Assembly (NCBI GenBank): GCA_017530465.1
Contig: JAFXMJ010000373.1
Location: 1-7,654 of the forward strand
Origin: Bacteroidales bacterium
GTDB lineage: Bacteria; Bacteroidota; Bacteroidia; Bacteroidales; UBA3824
DNA: 7,654 nucleotides
Direction: 5' to 3'
Below, in pieces: positions 6,832-7,654 of this stretch. The notes beneath the pieces were generated by a model that saw only the letters and a program-made list of their open reading frames with translations, did not search any database and had not been told where the DNA came from. The position numbers and the translations under genes were made by a program. Position 1 is the stretch's first letter. Each line of letters opens with the position of its first letter.

Positions 6832-6863
6832 TTTGCATTGTTCCGCAAAATTTTTTATATTTG
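6832..6863 (+). promoter_or_regulatory. Bacteroidota-type promoter of the HD phosphohydrolase gene
   Basis: TTTG at 6832-6835 and TATATTTG at 6856-6863 match the -33 and -7 consensus (TTTG and TAnnTTTG) exactly, with a 20-base spacer. The -7 box ends 18 bases before the ATG at 6882, and the leader is A-rich with no Shine-Dalgarno sequence. This is the best promoter match in the window and supports the assignment to Bacteroidota. Confidence 0.78.
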
Positions 6864-6881
6864 CCCAAAACAATTACAACT

Positions 6882-7654
6882 ATGTCCACCAACAAACTCA
6901 AAATAGTAAATGACCCCGTGTATGGCCTTATCAACATCGACAATGAGTTGATATTCGACATCATAGAGCATCCGCTGTTTCAGCGTCAGAGGCGCATCAA
7001 ACAGTTGGGTCTCAGTTATTTGGTGCATCCTGGGGCGATGCACACGAGGTTTCAACACGCATTGGGCGCCACGCATCTGATGCAGGACGCATTGTCGGTG
7101 CTTGGGCGCAAAGGCTTCATTATCAATGAAGACGACCGCGAGGCGGCGATGATTGCGATACTCCTGCACGACCTCGGACACGGACCTTTTTCCCACACGT
7201 TGGAGAATAGTTTTTTCTGCAACGTGTCGCATGAGCGGATTTCGGAGGAGTTTATGAAGATAATAGACAATGATTTCCACGGTCGTCTTGCGGGCGGCAT
7301 TATGGTTTTCAACAATACGCATCCTTGTCGATTGTTGCACAAACTTGTTAGCAGTCAGTTGGATATGGACAGGTTGGACTACTTGAACCGCGACAGTTTT
7401 TTCACTGGCGTGAGCGACGGCGTGATAGGCAGCGCGAGGATTATACAGATGCTTTCGTGTTACAACGACGAACCCGTCATCGAGGCTAAAGGCATCTATT
7501 CCGTCGAAAAATTCCTCGTGGCGCGTCGGTTGATGTATTGGCAGGTTTATTTGCACAAAACTGTTGTCGCTGCGGAAGAAATGTTGAAGGCTATCATCCA
7601 CCGTGCCAAGGAGTTGATGGGCAATGGCGTGGATTTGTTTGCGTCGCCGTCGTT
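6882..7654 (+). CDS. HD-superfamily phosphohydrolase (dNTPase/SAMHD1-like), N-terminal 257 residues, 3' truncated
   Basis: The frame is open from the ATG at 6882 to the window end without a stop. It belongs to the HD-domain group related to SAMHD1 and bacterial dNTP triphosphohydrolases, metal-dependent cytoplasmic enzymes that remove phosphates from nucleotides. The metal-binding set is complete: H59 in TRFQHALG, H96-D97 in LLHDLGHGPFSH, and D163 in the LDMDRLDYLNRDS block. By the SAMHD1 pattern (H167, H206-D207, D311, with K312 and Y315), R164 and Y167 here match the nucleotide-contacting positions. The start begins with a family-typical NDPVYGLINID stretch. The actual substrate is unknown for most bacterial members. 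In Bacteroidota a gene of this kind often sits just upstream of the lipid A gene lpxD; that is from memory and lies beyond the window. It has its own consensus promoter. Confidence 0.92.
   Translation, partial: MSTNKLKIVNDPVYGLINIDNELIFDIIEHPLFQRQRRIKQLGLSYLVHPGAMHTRFQHALGATHLMQDALSVLGRKGFIINEDDREAAMIAILLHDLGHGPFSHTLENSFFCNVSHERISEEFMKIIDNDFHGRLAGGIMVFNNTHPCRLLHKLVSSQLDMDRLDYLNRDSFFTGVSDGVIGSARIIQMLSCYNDEPVIEAKGIYSVEKFLVARRLMYWQVYLHKTVVAAEEMLKAIIHRAKELMGNGVDLFASPS

Noticed and set aside
6831..6856. Hairpin TTTTGC/GCAAAA followed by T residues, as a chitosanase terminator
   Set aside because: The stem is only 6 bp, mostly A-T, with an 8-base loop, and it overlaps an exact promoter match. The fit to a promoter is much better.
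6855..7601. A 248-codon open frame on the minus strand
   Set aside because: It lies opposite the HD phosphohydrolase, whose metal-binding motifs and consensus promoter are clear. The minus-strand protein shows no recognisable domain.
1..7654. CRISPR arrays, tRNA or rRNA genes, insertion sequences
   Set aside because: I saw no regularly spaced repeats, no tRNA-like cloverleaf or TTCRANYC box, and no transposase or terminal inverted repeats. This was read by eye, not computed.

Overview
The window reads as part of a Bacteroidota (probably Bacteroidales) chromosome. The evidence is a SusB-type GH97 lipoprotein, promoters that fit the Bacteroidota pattern (TTTG near -33, TAnnTTTG near -7), A-rich leaders without Shine-Dalgarno sequences in front of the host-like genes, and the futalosine menaquinone gene mqnE. 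All supported genes lie on the + strand. I cannot name a genus.

Layout. Bases 1-190 are the 3' end of mqnE (aminofutalosine synthase). Bases 191-261 are a short spacer with no clear signal. Bases 262-2124 encode a GH97 glycoside hydrolase lipoprotein with the residue pattern of the retaining, alpha-galactosidase-like branch. A strong intrinsic terminator closes it (2126-2171). Next comes an AT-rich two-gene block (2250-5968). It holds a 1035-residue N6-adenine DNA methyltransferase with its own target-recognition-like region, followed 2 bases later by a 202-residue protein with a PD-(D/E)XK nuclease signature. Bases 5969-6038 hold an orphan strong Shine-Dalgarno sequence, a 12-codon mini-ORF and a probable promoter. 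Bases 6039-6824 encode a secreted GH46 chitosanase with its catalytic residues intact. Bases 6882-7654 are the 5' part of an HD-superfamily phosphohydrolase, which runs off the end.

The flanking genes look like ordinary, moderately GC-rich chromosome; hand-counted 60-base lines give 58% G+C in GH97 and 53% in the chitosanase. The methyltransferase/nuclease pair is much poorer in G+C (25% and 28% in two sampled lines) and its second gene has a Shine-Dalgarno site that the host-like genes lack. The simplest reading is a horizontally acquired DNA-modification and cleavage module, probably for phage or plasmid defence, inserted between GH97 and the chitosanase.

The pair is the most interesting part of the window. 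The methyltransferase seems to carry its own target recognition, no separate specificity subunit or helicase is present, and nuclease activity appears to sit in the small second protein. The large protein also has an N-terminal domain I cannot assign and a C-terminal extension beyond the recognition region. It could be a compact restriction-modification system or a modification-dependent defence system with a different logic. GH97 and the chitosanase are glycan-degrading enzymes but do not form a polysaccharide utilisation locus here: no SusC/SusD pair or regulator is visible.
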